A stretch of DNA of 64,000 nucleotides from Nymphaea colorata (lineage: Eukaryota > Streptophyta > Magnoliopsida > Nymphaeales > Nymphaeaceae). Under the pieces are notes generated by a model, which saw only the letters and a list, made by a program, of their open reading frames with translations, was not told the origin of the DNA and ran no database searches. The translations under genes were made by a program, and so were the position numbers. This document shows positions 24,316 to 37,610 of the stretch, in pieces (positions within the stretch are counted from its first letter, which is position 1; every line of letters begins with the position of its first letter). The stretch is taken from positions 24,618,302 to 24,682,301 of the forward strand of contig NC_045143.1 in assembly GCF_008831285.2 (NCBI RefSeq). Reading direction: 5' to 3'.

Positions 24316-24356
<41 letters not shown>
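24316..24356. repeat. TA microsatellite
   Basis: About twenty TA units inside the block B intron. Confidence 0.85.
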
Positions 24357-24359
<3 letters not shown>

Positions 24360-25241
24360 CCCAAGCATAAAGTATAACCAGAGTCCAGCAGCTCATTATG
24401 GACGTGAAACCCTTCAAGGCATCTCCACGTATCACATAGCTACCAACAAAGCTCTCAATACCCTTATAAAAGCATGGTTGATGTCTTCAAGTAACATGCA
24501 ATAAAGGAAGCTCCCAAGCATCCCAGACAATTCAATTATATACAAAAAATAAAGGATAAGTCTAACACATCAAGTGGAAAAATTGAAGCATATCACATGT
24601 GGAATCATAGACATTCCATCTTTATTCATCAAAAAGTGTTAAATATAACAGCAAAGATTGCATAATTCAATTAGAAGAATACTTCATCACAACGCTCCAA
24701 ATATAACGGTCAACTCACCTGATTGGAAGCATAAAAAGAATTCCTGCCACAAACAGTATTTTGGTAAGCAAAGGAAAACTAGGCACTAAAATGCAGAAAA
24801 GAAGGTTGGTCATGCAATGAAACATGAATTTAAATGTGAAGACTGAGCAATGAGCACTTACTCTTTGGTTTGGCACATGAAGATACTTCATGAAAGCTTC
24901 AGGAAACTGCTCAAAAAGCTAATGAACAGCATCAACAGAATGAATCTGAAACCGGAAAGTGAAAATGTTGAAGGAACAGCAGATTATCAATCTAGAAGGA
25001 AAATAAGCACACCATACTAAATTTATAAATTAATTATTTCAGACACATAAAATAACTTGGTGTAAAAATATCAACTTAGAGCAACTATATCTCAAAAAAC
25101 CAAGCAAAACTCATGGTCTTTCCAAGCAAAAAAGCTAAACATTACCACACTAAGATAATAAGATGAACGGCATACCTCGCCTAGACCATTACTTGCCCCA
25201 AGCAAGAAGCCAACAATTGCAGAAAAGAGTGTATAGAAAAT

Positions 25242-26571
25242 CTGAAGAGTGTATAGTAAATCTGAAAAACGAGAAGATAAATCTGCAAATAATAGTATAT
25301 CAGTACGAGAGAGCAGGAAAAAGAACTATTCAAAATCAAAGACAATGAGCCGCTGCAGGACATTTTCATGAATTACACTGTCAACGAAAACGGGAAAAAT
25401 GGTTCTACAACCAACAATATGGAAAAAATTAACCACCTCAAACAAACTTTTTAGCCAACACACAGTCATAAGACCCCAAACTATTAAGCTTATGAATTTG
25501 ACAGTATCCAAGAACCAGAAACACCCTATTCTCCTAAATCACAATTCACCTACAGAAGTTTTGACTTTGCACACCTTGACTAACCGCATAACATTAATCA
25601 ATAAAATCTAAAAAATGCATAGATACAAAAGAATCATCAATAAAGGAAATTAACAAATTTCAAGCAAAAACCGTGCTGTACGAAACATATTGAGGTATAT
25701 ACAGCACTATCTGTAAAAAACTGCATCCAGGTAGTCTAAGGCTCTCCAAAACCTAACGAAAGCTTAGCAGCTGATGTTCCCTTCAAAGCCAAAAAAGGTT
25801 TCAAGTACACAGCCAACAAAATTTTAGCGAGCTTAAGGCACAACCCCATCTCCACACTTAGGCAACCCAAGCTAGGGCTTTAAAAACATAACACATGTGT
25901 ACAGACACTCCAAAATCTGCTACACCACATGCTATCATGGATCATACCTCAATGTAGCATGGCCAAGCCCTTAGCACCAGGCCATGCCAACCTGCTAAGT
26001 CGCTAACTTGCTATCAAATGGTCATTCCATCATTGGCCCAATTCAACATCTGATGTCCACCCCATTATTCCAAGTCTTTGCCAACTGCCTTCATGCTTGG
26101 CCTTCTCATAGGTGTTGCAGGTGCTACATTCTCAAGTGCCTCAGTGTAGGTCACTAGAGAACTAGACGAAGCCAAGGCAATGAGTAGACCCTAGAGCTTA
26201 GGCATGCCTAGGCTGGACTAAGCACTCTAAATGAAAAAAAATAAAATATAAAAATGTAAAAGCTAATAAAATGCAACCAAAATATTATTATATACAGTCA
26301 CATATATAAACATATACATGATTATATACACGTCACAGAAAGGCTGACAAAATAATACAAAACTAAAGATCGTCAAATAATACAAAATTTATTCATATAA
26401 ATACACATACAATAACATCAGGTCTCTCTCTCTCGCTCGCTGGTTGGTCCACCAAAGCTATTGTGATAGACATCAAAGCTGCTTGCTTGTAATTGTGTCT
26501 CAATGAAGGATCTATAATTTAGTGGAAGAGTTGAAAGGGGAGAGAGAAAACAGACATTGGCCACTGACAAG
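25242..26571. other. No recognisable gene
   Basis: AT-rich, short frames only. The callose synthase exon expected just upstream of the one at 25241 was not found. Confidence 0.5.
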
Positions 26572-28308
26572 GCATTGAAAAAGGAAAACCAAGAACCTAA
26601 GACAATAAAGCACCTAAACAACCCATGTCACAATGAAAGTGAAAACTAAACATAAGACTATGCAGGAAACCATTAAAGCAGAAAACAATTGCCAAACCCA
26701 ACAAAACTAAATAATCAAACTAAATCAAAATCGGATCCTACTGAACACAAATCAAACCAATGACCTTAACCGCTAGACATGTGCAATAGCTAACTAAAGG
26801 ATCTATTCAACTAACCTGACACTAACGTGATACAAGAGAAACTGAGCATTATCCTCGTCTAAAACCATGAAGGGCCTGATTACATAAAACCCAAAACCCA
26901 TGCAACTTCGATGAATAGAACCTTTCAAAAATTGATTGGTCCTTTTGAAAAGGGATGAGAGGTGTTCCATGACAAACTCAACACTAAGTCTGGGTTATGT
27001 TGAAGACACTCAGTTAAGAAGGAATAATGGGCCAGGCTTAATCATTTGTCCCAAATGATATGCATCTCTTGAGACAAAGAAAATTAAATTCATCACACTC
27101 AACATGAGTTGACTAGCTTCGAGGAGTTTCATCTATTCCATGAATGGACTAATGGTTTGGTAATGGAATAGCTAACATCTTTCAAGGCCAAAGGGGATTG
27201 GAAATGAAATGACAAACATATTTCCATACCAAAGGAGATTGGTTAGTTCCTCCTATGACTAGAGATGTCAAGTTTTTAGTTTGAAATAGTTTAAAAATGA
27301 TCAATTTAACTAATAATCATGAGTGCTCGTGTTATGCAAATAATATGACCTTCATTTACACATAGCACCCACCGTACAAGCATTAGGATTCATTTCGTGT
27401 CAATGTCGTCAAATCTCTAGAAGGGATGCCTTTCAATTTCCAAAATATGAACATAAAGGAATCATCCTCAGCATCTTAGGTAATCAAAAATAGGAGAAGA
27501 TATTGACCCTAGAACCACACATCTACCAAAGACTTTCACATTCAATTCATGCGAGTTCAGCCTTCATGCCTTTCATCTCTTGGCAGACACCTTTTGTTTT
27601 TTTTTTCTTTCTTTCTTTTGCATTCAGCTTTTGCCTTTAAATTTTTTTTTCCTTGATTTTTTTTTAGGCCGACCTTCACCTTTGAGGGAATACCTCACCA
27701 CCCCAAAGGCTACTACGAAGATCCACCGCTTTGGTGGTTATATGTACCTTTGCCGCATATCCAACCCACTTCACCTTGTGGGTTTTCGACGAGCCAAAGG
27801 TTCATAAGTCGTTATCTTTGCAGTATACACATAAATCACCTATATGCCTACCCGGTACTCTTGATTACTGACCCAGAGGAACGACTACACAAGCCCCGAG
27901 CCAATCTCTCAACTCTCATTTTGCTACCTGCCAAGATCTTACAAAGGATTTTGGCTTCTCTCTCAAGATATCTTCCTGTTAAATCCTTGCAAATGCTTGA
28001 TTACCAGAGTCCATAGCATTTCCTAGTCTCAACTTTCTCAACTTCACAGGACCTTTCCTTACTGCTCATATTCAAGATCTTTTTAGTTTTCGTCTTCCAT
28101 TGTTTGGCAACAAAAATTTGATGAAATTTTATCCTTCTGCTCAAGGAGGTACTAAGAATAAAGAAAAGCCACATCATTGTATGAGAAGACACTTTTAAAA
28201 TGTTTTTAAGCAAAACTCAAAATTATCACTTTTACAAAAATTATTAACATCAAATGGTATATCACCAAGAGGAAGGAATTCTACTCTAAAGAAGAGGGTG
28301 AATGCAAA
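26572..28308 (+). repeat. 1.7-kb dispersed repeat, copy 2
   Basis: Direct copy of 12362-14024, with the same start and end words. It carries insertions relative to copy 1 at about 26881-26925 and about 28096-28137. A 75-codon frame over the T-rich and CCGCTTTGG block is open here but not in copy 1, so it is not a conserved gene. Confidence 0.9.
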
Positions 28309-29900
28309 TAGTTCTCATGAAAAAAATAATTCTCATGTACATTAAAAGCTGGGTACATATGAATGGACCATATTTAACGCCACTTTGTCTCCATTATAAT
28401 TTTCTAGATTTGGGTTGAGAAAAAGTTTGCTATGGTTTCTTTCATGTTTGACTGAATAACTAGCTAAAATCTGGGTTAGGCTGATTATTATTTACGTGGG
28501 GGATTAGGGTCAGGTGCAGCCACAAGTGGGCTACCAATCCAGCCCATTAACAGCCTTAGCTACTATTGCTATCAATCCCTGTAAAGTTACCCTAGGGTAC
28601 CTGAACATTATCACTGGCCCTTTATGTGATGTATTACCTTTTTGTTTCCTTTCTATTTTCTCTTGGCTTCTTGTTTGGTCCTGAGATGCAGTATTCATGC
28701 TCTTGCTCTGATTTCTGGTAAGGAAGGGGCATTCTACAATTTCCCAGCATGATATCATTGATGTTCTAGATAAGTAGTTGCTTGGGGGAAAAGGGGTATT
28801 ACTTACAGAGGAAGAGCAGCAAAAATGTGAAGAGAGTGTCCGATCTGTGTCATATATCTTTGAGACGTTCTCTTCCAAGCATTTAAACAACACATGCACA
28901 GGTTAAGTCAACTAAACAGTGCAAACAGTGCCTATTTTTAAAACCAAAAACCTAAACCCAGCTTTGAAACTTTTTATTACCATACAAATAGTTTGACATA
29001 GTCATCAAGCATCATTCAAGAGTTTCCAGCACTCAGCTAAGTTTTACATCTAATTTCTGAAATATACCAAGATGTTGGTGTAAAAAAAAAGAGATTCACT
29101 AGAAGAAAAAAAGAAGGCTTTGATATTCCATCCCACTCATAGGTATGCATAGTAAATAGTATTCTTGGACAGCACCATCCTTGTGACACTAAAGGCCAAA
29201 TGGCAACAAGAATATTCTGGGGAAACGTAGTCAAGATCAAGAAGAATTAGAGTTATGAAAGGTCCAACTGATACAAAAGAAGAGCCAGGTGTGACTGTGT
29301 GAGGAAAGACCCTCTCCTATCTCCATAAAGAGGAAGTCTTCTACTAGTTTTGTTACCAACCACTTGAAAGCAAAACAATCAGGTAAATATAAGAAGTATG
29401 AACAACAACCTAAATATGAGAAGCAACATGAAAACAGAGCAAACAAACAATTTTTTGACTAAATGATAACAGAGTTCTTGTGATGGTCACAAAATTCCTT
29501 CTGTAATTTCGCACACCATGAGAAGTTCGTTAAATTGTAAAAGAATCACTTATAACAAAAGATTTAAGATTTATCTAAGATAGGAGATTGTACATGCAAG
29601 AAAAGAGAAATTAATGCCAAAGAAATACTTCATAGACGACTGCAAAAAATTAACAGGCAGAGAGAGAGAGAGAGAACTCAAATCTAAAACACAAACTAAA
29701 AGAAGAAAAGTATCATATTAGAAACAAACTGATCCAACATAGCCTTGAAACTATGAAACTTAGTCAAGCTATGAGTATCAAAAGGCAAACAGACAAACCT
29801 GCAAAAAGACACCGAGAACTCATAAGCAACACACGTATAATACATGTGTACATGTAATGTACAAACGTAATACATGTGCATATTACACATATTTGTACAT
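28309..29900. other. No recognisable gene
   Basis: A minus-strand frame of 122 codons (28899-28531) and one of 69 codons (29446-29237) are open, with splice-like edges, but I cannot assign them. Callose synthase upstream exons were looked for here, as a tandem duplication would predict, and not found. Confidence 0.45.
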
Positions 29901-29904
29901 GTAT

Positions 29905-29905
29905 G

Positions 29906-29945
<40 letters not shown>

Positions 29946-30114
29946 GACATATATAGTGCATACTGCATAGTACATATATGTCATATGTATGCATACTATA
30001 TAGTATATTATACGTGTGTATATGTGTGTACATATACAGTATGTAATACATATGTATATATATAGTAAATGTTACATATATTTGTACATATATATATGTA
30101 TACATATATAGTAT

Positions 30115-30203
<89 letters not shown>

Positions 30204-30965
30204 TATTTTATATATGTTACATATAATATATTTATGTATGTTATATGTACAAATTACATATACATATATAATATATATGTATATATACAATATACTACTT
30301 ACTTTATATGTATATATAATATATAAAATATTTACATATTCATAAACATATACACATATATAGTATATATTACTATATATTATATATACAACTATATACA
30401 TATAACATTATATAAATAATATGTGATTATATAACATATGATATGTTATACGTACTATGTTATATATAATATATATTATAACATACATGTATATAACATA
30501 TTTGTTACATGTATAACTTGTTATATGTATTAGATATGTAACATATATAATACATATATAATATATATAGTATATCTGTAGCGTACATATAACATACTAT
30601 GTATATATGTTGTATGAAATATCTATAACATATACAAATATGTATTGTGTAATATTAGTCATATACGTATATACAATATAACATGTATAACATACGTAAT
30701 ATATATGTACTACATATTATATATGTATAATATATAATATACATATATATATTATACATACATATATGTATAATACATATGCTATTTATATAATATATTA
30801 TGTATAATATATTGTGTAACGTGTATATATGTGTATAACATATGATTTTCTATACATATTATGTATAATATATATACATATTTATATATACGTTATAGTG
30901 TGTGTGTATATATATATATATATATATGAGTGTGTGTGTGTGTCTGTGTGCACGTGTGTATATAA
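29905..30965. repeat. 1-kb alternating purine-pyrimidine tract (TA/TG/CA-rich)
   Basis: TA, TG, CA and TGTA words follow one another almost without interruption, including a (CA)n-(TA)n stretch at 30118-30195 and TGTGTG runs at 30898-30958. Such DNA can adopt Z-form or cruciform structure. It lies in what would be an intron of, or beyond, the FAX3 remnant. Confidence 0.85.
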
Positions 30966-31339
30966 AGAGAGAGTTCAGTTTTCCAAGATTAGCCATGTTT
31001 AACATTGTTACTCATGTTAGTGTCTACGCAATATAACTATTTCTTCCATTGACTAGCTAATCATTTTTAAATCTCACTAATTCACCGCCATGGGTAAGCT
31101 ATTGTAATGAAGGTTCGGAAGAAAAGCTAGAACATGTGTTCTCACATGTGGTAAAAGGGAAGCATGTTATTTCAATAAAAATCTGAAAAAATGAAATATA
31201 ATTTCTACTTGTGACAACAAATATTTGACATAGTTACCAAGCACCTTAATTGAACAAAACATACGAGGAAAAAATAGTGATGTTTTTTAATAATGAATTC
31301 ATGTGAGATATTATACTAAAAACTTATCTGCTTGACCCT

Positions 31340-33723
31340 GCAAATATCAGGCAGAAGATTTTCATGCTTTCCATCCTCTTAATCTTAATATGCTCCTTTA
31401 CAACAGTGCACCTCCTAGAATCATGTCAAACCTAATTGCTGGAATGCTTACAATTAGCATGAAGGAAAGAAATCCACCGATGAACAGCACTGCACCTGAA
31501 AATCAAGAATTTAAAAATCAAGAATTTATTCCAGAAAAAAATCACAAACCGATAGGTTTGTTGTGAAAAGCAAGCCAGCAAAGAAAATATCAGTATCAGT
31601 ACCATATGGAATTCCAATGAAAAAATCATGAATTTCAGATATTTTTTTCAACTCAGCACCTTCACTAGTAAAAGTTTCCACTTTCCTTTACTGGCTCTGG
31701 AGGGTTCTCCGCTGCAGAAGAAAGATATATATTGTGCAATCAAAGATATATATTTCCTAGCTTTCTTTGCTTGTACTTTGACCTGCTCAGAGACATCTTC
31801 AAAAAGCACCATGGCTTTCTTAGGATACAATTCATACGCTTCCTCTGACAAGTCTTTCATTTTCGCAGCCTGCTCTTTGTAAGATTCTATTGTGCTCTTC
31901 CATGCTTCTTGTGACTCTTCCGACTGATTCTCAAGCTCATTCTTCAATTTTTCCACTTTAAAATCCAGATAATGGTCCTGAACAAACAATTGTGATCACA
32001 AACTCCAAAAGGTTTGGCAAAACATAAAAAGAAATTATATACAACACCAATATGTCGTAGCAAAATTAGGTGGACACCATTTAAAATCATATCATTTCCT
32101 TACATATCCTAGCTGAAGCACCTAAATATCCTAAAACATCTAGAAAATTTTCCAGTTACACTCGAAATTCCCGAACATATAATATATTCATTTCCCAACT
32201 TCACATATCAATCAGTGCTTTCACCCAATATTGTCGAAACTCAAAAGAGTACATTCCAAGTTGTAAAGGACATTCCTGAGAAACAAAGAGCAACTTTATT
32301 TAAGATAATCACTTCTTTGAAGTAACTAGTGTTAAAAGACATATTTCTTGGCCTGTGACATGCACACCTCACTCCAACATTCCATAGACGAATAGATGCA
32401 CTTCCTAATGCAACTCATGTAAAGGGGTCAAACGCCTTCCTGATTTGTGAAAAAATTATAAAAGGGCAAAAAACCTACTAAGGTTTATTAGGGAGGACAA
32501 CACTTTACTCATTTCTCTCCCATTACACAGGTGACCAGCAACTCACTGGAGGTGACAAGAGCAGTTATGAACTTTTTCAGTAATGGCGTGCCAATAAATT
32601 TTTCTTTTCTACTTTTTGTTCATAGGTGTTCGGTGCATGAAATGTTAAAACTAAGATCTTGTGAAGGAGAAGAGGATAAAAAAATAATTTTATGTGTTAC
32701 ATTATGTTGCATCTTATCCATGTTTAAATTTTAACTTTTATGTTGTAATAGTGAAATACACATTTTTAATGGAAAAAACTTGACTCGACTGAGTCAATAG
32801 TCTGCATCTAGCCGAACCCAGGCTGCCATGAGAAATCCAATGATGGCCTTGCATCATGAATGGTTCACCACTTCAGCTTGCTTCAATGCCTTCAGTAACA
32901 TTATTTTGTAATCCCATAACAAAGTTCATAATCTAGGGTATTTCTCGTATCTTTTAACAGATACAAATCAAGATAATAATCCAAAAAAGTGAAACTGAAG
33001 TTTGAAGTCAACTCTCATTCCACACATGCATTTGCCAACTTTTGATTCATGCAAAAACATAGACACATTATAAACCTGCAGCACACATACACACACACAC
33101 ACACACACAACCAATAAGCAACACATACAGTCAATAAGGAAGACACAAACTTACACAGCCAACAAGGAAGACGCATGCAAGCTATTGACATAACTGGAAT
33201 GCAGTAGCAAACCATTGGAGGCAGAAGAAGTGGCCGAATTCCAAACTCTAAAGCAAATGAGGGGCATGCAACCAGCTGAAAAGGAACACAGATACGTACA
33301 AGTTTGGATGTAACTGGAATTAAGCAGCAATGACTGGAGCAAGAAGAAGCGGCTGAATTCCAATGTCAAAAACAATCGAGGCTAAAATGTTTCAATGCCA
33401 TGCAAAATTTTAAGCGCAACAGAGGAGACTCCAAACTTCTGAAGAGAATATTTGTTGCCATCAAACACCCAAACTTCAAAAACTCTTGCAAGAAACCAAC
33501 AAAAGGGGAAAAGAAGAGCCCTAGATACCTCCGATAAAACACAAAACACCCAGGACTGCAACGAAACCCTAAGAGCAAGAAGAAGCATAAAGGGAAAATG
33601 AAACTGAAGCATTACAGATCCTTCGTGAGAAGCGGTGGCAAACAGAATCATTCTGCCAGAAATTAAGCTCTGCATGTGAAACTGATTGCGGAAATGCAGG
33701 TGAGGATGGTTCTTGACGTCCAT
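31340..33723 (-). pseudogene. FAX3: FATTY ACID EXPORT 3-like remnant
   Basis: Minus-strand exons match FAX3, a chloroplast inner-envelope protein of the Tmemb_14 family with an N-terminal apolipoprotein-like coiled coil, which helps export fatty acids. 31977 to about 31757: ELENQSEESQEAWKSTIESY, AAKMKDLSEEAYELY and EQVKVQAKKAR. 31711-31603: AENPPEPVKE, VETFTSEG and IHDFFIGIPYG. 31495 to about 31400: AVLFIGGFLSFMLIVSIPAI, RFDMILGGALL, then TAA. A possible first exon (33723-33616, 36 codons, start MDVKNHPHLHF, ending ATASHEGS before GTAATG) could be the transit peptide, with an in-frame stop 30 bases before its ATG. Its link is inference. Disruptions: a degenerate segment replacing the part after KKAR, a 2-base loss before VETF, and stops after GGALL. 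The last transmembrane segments are absent. Confidence 0.8.
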
Positions 33724-33866
33724 GCACCTGAGAGGAATAGCACTGCAGCCCTAGGAAGGAAGAAGAGGATGGTGTTGACGCCTGGCCGACGGAGAAAGTG
33801 TGGTTGCCCTCTGAGCCAAACTTGCGCATCAAAGGGAAATTAGGGCCTCAACAGCAGTCATGGCAG

Positions 33867-33960
33867 CTATGTCACCAATGTGCGACCAATGTGCGAGGTG
33901 CCAGGTGCGGGTGCTGGTATGACACATCTCAAAAAATTGTGGTGCGGCGATGGTATTTAT
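33867..33960. mobile_element. MITE family M, left end only
   Basis: CTATGTCAC followed by a GC arm (GGTGCGGGTGCTGG) and a GTGCGGCGATGG block, then AT-rich DNA. No matching right end is seen before 34100. It lies just upstream of the possible FAX3 first exon. Confidence 0.5.
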
Positions 33961-35203
33961 TATTATTATTATTAATTTATTATTATAATATATTAATATG
34001 TATAAATATATATAACAAAAAATTGTAAACATTATATATAATATATATTATATGAGATTCAAATAAATATCCAAACTTAGATATCTGTTTTAATAAGTAA
34101 CATCCGATCCCAAGGAATTTATCTTACCGATCCAATATTTGATAGGACACAATTGAGGATACACCCTCCCCTTATGGGCAGATTTGCTTGCCTAGAGATT
34201 TCCTATAGGTTTGGAAACAAAATTGAGATATTTGACATTCACTCTAATTTAATTCAACTAGAGATTGAAAATCTAATCACTAAATTCATGACTTTAATTA
34301 TGGATTTCTTGTTGGTTTGAAATCCATTCCAGTTTAATCAAATTAGGGATTGAAAATATAACCATTGCACCTGGATCTAGAATTTTAATTCGTTAGGCCA
34401 GTTTGATGCCTTGGCAATGTAGAAATAGAATGAAGTTTACATAAATTTATTTCTCAGAATTGTGGAAGTGAATGGTGTTTTGAAATTTTCTTAAAATTAT
34501 TTAGGTTTATCGGTAATGTTTATTGAAGGATGTCTGACTATTTTAAAAATATATGTAAAAGGGTGGGGTGGAATGAAAATTTTCATTCTAACCTCACGAT
34601 TCAATCTTTTTCTTTTTTCATTTCCTCCTTTCTCTTCTCTCTCCTCTCGGCTCTTCTCTCTCCTCTCTGCTGGTCTCTCTTCTAACCCAAATCGTTTGCA
34701 GGTGGGTTCAATGTTTTCTTTTTTTATATTTTGTCTTTTTCTTTTCTCTATTTTGTTTATCTTTCTCTATTCGCTCAAAACCAAGGTCTCTGCCTATGTC
34801 TCTCTCTCCCCACTGGAGAAGGTTTCTCTAAAACCCTTTGTAGAGGGGGGGTTTCTACATAGAGGGTCTCAGAGGGTTCGCTCTTTGAAACCCTTTATGC
34901 AGAGGCAGCTCTGTGTAGAGGCAGCAGATGGTTTCATTTCTTCCCCCTTTGCATGAGGGTTTCAGAGAACCGCCATCTCTCTCTGTGTACACCCATGATG
35001 CCTTAGTCTCTCTCCCTCCAGCTTGCCTCTCGCAGCTGCCTGCGACGTCCAGCCTCTCGTCTGCGTCTGCCCCATATCCCCTTTCTCCCGGTGCGGTTTG
35101 GGTGCGACCTCCTTGAGCAGGTGCGAATTTGGGTCGCAACCGCAACCACACCAGCACCCACATCACGTCGACGCGGGTGCAGGTCCATTTCTGCCACACC
35201 ATG
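33961..35203. other. No recognisable gene; CT-rich stretch
   Basis: 34600-34830 is strongly pyrimidine-rich. 34900-35200 is GC-richer with open but unassignable frames on both strands. A sequence resembling the right arm of MITE family M (GTGCGAATTTGGGTCGC, GCGGGTGCAGG, ending GTGACTTAG at 35204-35212) closes the stretch. Confidence 0.4.
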
Positions 35204-35212
35204 GTGACTTAG

Positions 35213-37171
35213 CAGGAGATGACAAGATGGTCTAAGAGAGGAAGAGAAGACAGAGAATGGGACGAGTGGCAACAGATAACGTTGGAGAGAGCGTTTCTGT
35301 TGCGTGGTGGCCCCTTTTCTTTCCCCCTCCCCAATCGCGCAACACGAAAATTGATATGGGTCTGGAGTCAGTGCACTCATTTGATATCTCGTTGATATGA
35401 AAGGATTTCATATCTCAAACTTTTTTGGATTTTTGATATTTTATCAATCTCCGGATGACATTCTCGAATTTCAAATTTGCGAGTGGCCTGAAATATGTAG
35501 TTTTAGGTTCAAAGGAAGGGTTTGAAATGGACTTAGAAATCAAAGATAAACTAATATGAGAGTCTCGATATTGAACCCACTCAACTCATTCCACTGCATG
35601 AAGGGTATTTTGGTCATTAAAAAATTACAATGCACTCTTTCATTAAACTTTGGGAGGACTAAACTGATAGATTGATAGTACATACCAATTAAGGTCAAAG
35701 GCGAAGCCAATAATTTTGGGATGAGGAGCAGCAATCAAAATATTCTCACACATTAAATGGGTGTTTAATATACCTAGAATCTAGAAACTTTAGAATCAAA
35801 ATGTTTAATTTTTAAGGAATTTGTATTACTAAGCAAACAAGGTATTATGCTTTCATAATTAATAAATTGAGACATGTACCCGGGTACCCTACCCAACTCA
35901 GAACCAGGCCCTACGAAGGGCTCTATAACTTATTTAAAATTTTTATTTTATTTAAAATAAATAGTTTTTATTATAAATAATTATATTTATTTTTTATATT
36001 CTATTTTTATATGTTATATAACATTTTTATGCATATTTTATTACAATTTGACCAGGCTTAGGGTGAAGTACAACTAATGTCCAGCTCTACCCACATCTAC
36101 CTACTACCGAATCAAAACGCTTGATGACATAAAACGATATGTGCTTTGAGCTCAATCTATGTCATCAAACATCTATTTTTGACTCGTGAAAGCTCCTCGT
36201 ATTTAGAGGGGCAAAGTTAGGCTGCGTTTTATTCCCCACGGATCTTAGATTTGAGGGAATCTCAAAACAATGATAGCCAAAAATCACAGTTATATCAGAC
36301 TATGGATTTCATCATCTACCCCAAGCATGAAATTTGAATCCACACTTTAATGTAAAAAACATGGATTTGAAATCAGATTGAGGAGGAGAGGGTGAGACTT
36401 GAATAGTACAGATCTCAGGTCCATGATAATCAAACTGAACCAAGAGACTTGAATACTATGGATCTCAGGTCCGTGATAATCAAATTGAACCATAGAAAGT
36501 ATGTCTCAAACTTTTGAAAGTTGTTGGTGACATGTCTGGAGGATGATAAGTTGTTCAAATTCATAGTTTGCTTCTTTAGCTTTGACCATTAGTACAACTA
36601 AAGAATTGGTGGACTATTTAATGGAGGTAACTAATTAACAATGGGATACCCATGAAAACACTTCAACATTCAAAGAAATATAGCTTCTCCTTGACATGAA
36701 TGAATGAGAATGAATGTAAGGAGTATAAGGTACACAATTTACTTAGGTGGCTTTATTTGAAATACATACATCATGCAAGAGATTTCTCTAAAAAAGCCCT
36801 TGAACACTGCCAAGTTCAAATTAGGTATGTCAATGAATTATATCCGAAGCAAATGTACTTTTGACTATTTATATTTTTTTTGGATGTTCAATTTGGGGGG
36901 GTGCAAGAAAGTTGGTTCTCACCTGGGTAGTGATATTTTCTTGTGGATACATAAATTCTTTGTATTTTGTGAAAAAAAAGTGCAAGGAATTGCCATGGTG
37001 TCTTGCACTTTGTGAAAAAATTTCTACACCCATGACAGATTTCTTCAAACTCAACCCAAAAAGGAACTCAATTGATGAGTCTCGCTTCTAACATAAGCAA
37101 ATAAATACTATGATGTTGAATGTAGAGCCTTTGGTTTGTGAAGTTGTCCAAAGATACTTTGGACATGGAAA
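35213..37171. other. No recognisable gene
   Basis: AT-rich. 35880-36065 (ACCCGGGTACC arm, AT core, GACCAGGCTTAG) looks like a decayed member of the GGCCCGG fold-back family seen at 44230 and 56690. Confidence 0.45.
36391..36495. repeat. Two-copy tandem repeat, unit about 50 bases
   Basis: GAGACTTGAATA.TA.GGATCTCAGGTCC.TGATAATCAAA.TGAACCA-type sequence occurs twice in a row. Confidence 0.8.
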
Positions 37172-37610
37172 GTAGGGATGTCAACCAATCAGATAAGGAT
37201 CAGATATACCCTTGTTCAAATTCGCTTTTTGAATATTCACATTTCCAGGTTTAAATACCAATAAACAAAGGTCATATCCAAATCCAAAATCCATTTTTAC
37301 AAACCGAATCTAATCTGAATATGATTTTTATATTCATATATGAATATGAATCCGAATGTTGAAAAATTTTGCCAATTTTCAAAATGTAAGAGAATTAGAT
37401 AATGATATTTGTCTAAAAATAAATCTGTTTCGAAATCGCGAATCTGATCGGATATTTATGTATATCCAAATCAAAAACTGATTGGATGTCATTTCTTAAA
37501 TCCGAATCTGATCAAATTTCTTAATCGGATATTTTTTTTTTCTCATGTCCAATTTTTTTGGATCGGTTCAATTGGAAATTCGATTGAAATTTGATATATT
37601 GACATCCCTA
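37172..37610. mobile_element. MITE with GGGATGTCAA inverted ends
   Basis: Starts TAGGGATGTCAAC and ends ATTGACATCCCTA, giving inverted ends of about 12 bases. The inside is rich in ATCCGAATCTGATC-like words in both directions. Flanking octamers do not match convincingly. A related but endless copy lies at 47210-47590. No coding capacity. Confidence 0.6.

Larger units (their letters stand above)
22455..25241 (-). pseudogene. CALS: Callose synthase fragment, downstream exons (block B)
   Basis: Minus-strand exons continue the callose synthase protein just after block A. 25241-25176: IFYTLFSAIVGFLLGASNGLG then E. 24945-24862: IHSVDAVH, a TAG stop, then LFEQFPEAFMKYLHVPNQR. A possible small exon NSFYASNQ lies at about 24746-24722. 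22552-22455: AYAAKFAPFWNEIVKTLREE then DYITN. Borders follow GT/AG. The TAG at about 24916, where lysine is usual, kills the frame. The catalytic glucan synthase domain is absent. In the gene, block A precedes block B with about one exon between them. Here B comes first and repeat copies flank the pair (26572-28308 beside B, 12362-14024 beside A). Confidence 0.88.

Noticed and set aside
28531-29446. Possible additional callose synthase exons on the minus strand
   Set aside because: A short ILVAI-like match near 29190 prompted a check, since a tandem duplication would put upstream exons here. The surrounding residues do not fit.
29874-30401. Several 60-127 codon ORFs on both strands in the TA/TG tract
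   Set aside because: They are translations of microsatellite DNA (repeated Tyr-Ile or Cys-Val), not genes.
34516-35380. ORFs of 115-146 codons on both strands in the CT-rich stretch
   Set aside because: Pyrimidine-rich composition and overlapping frames explain their length. No recognisable motif.
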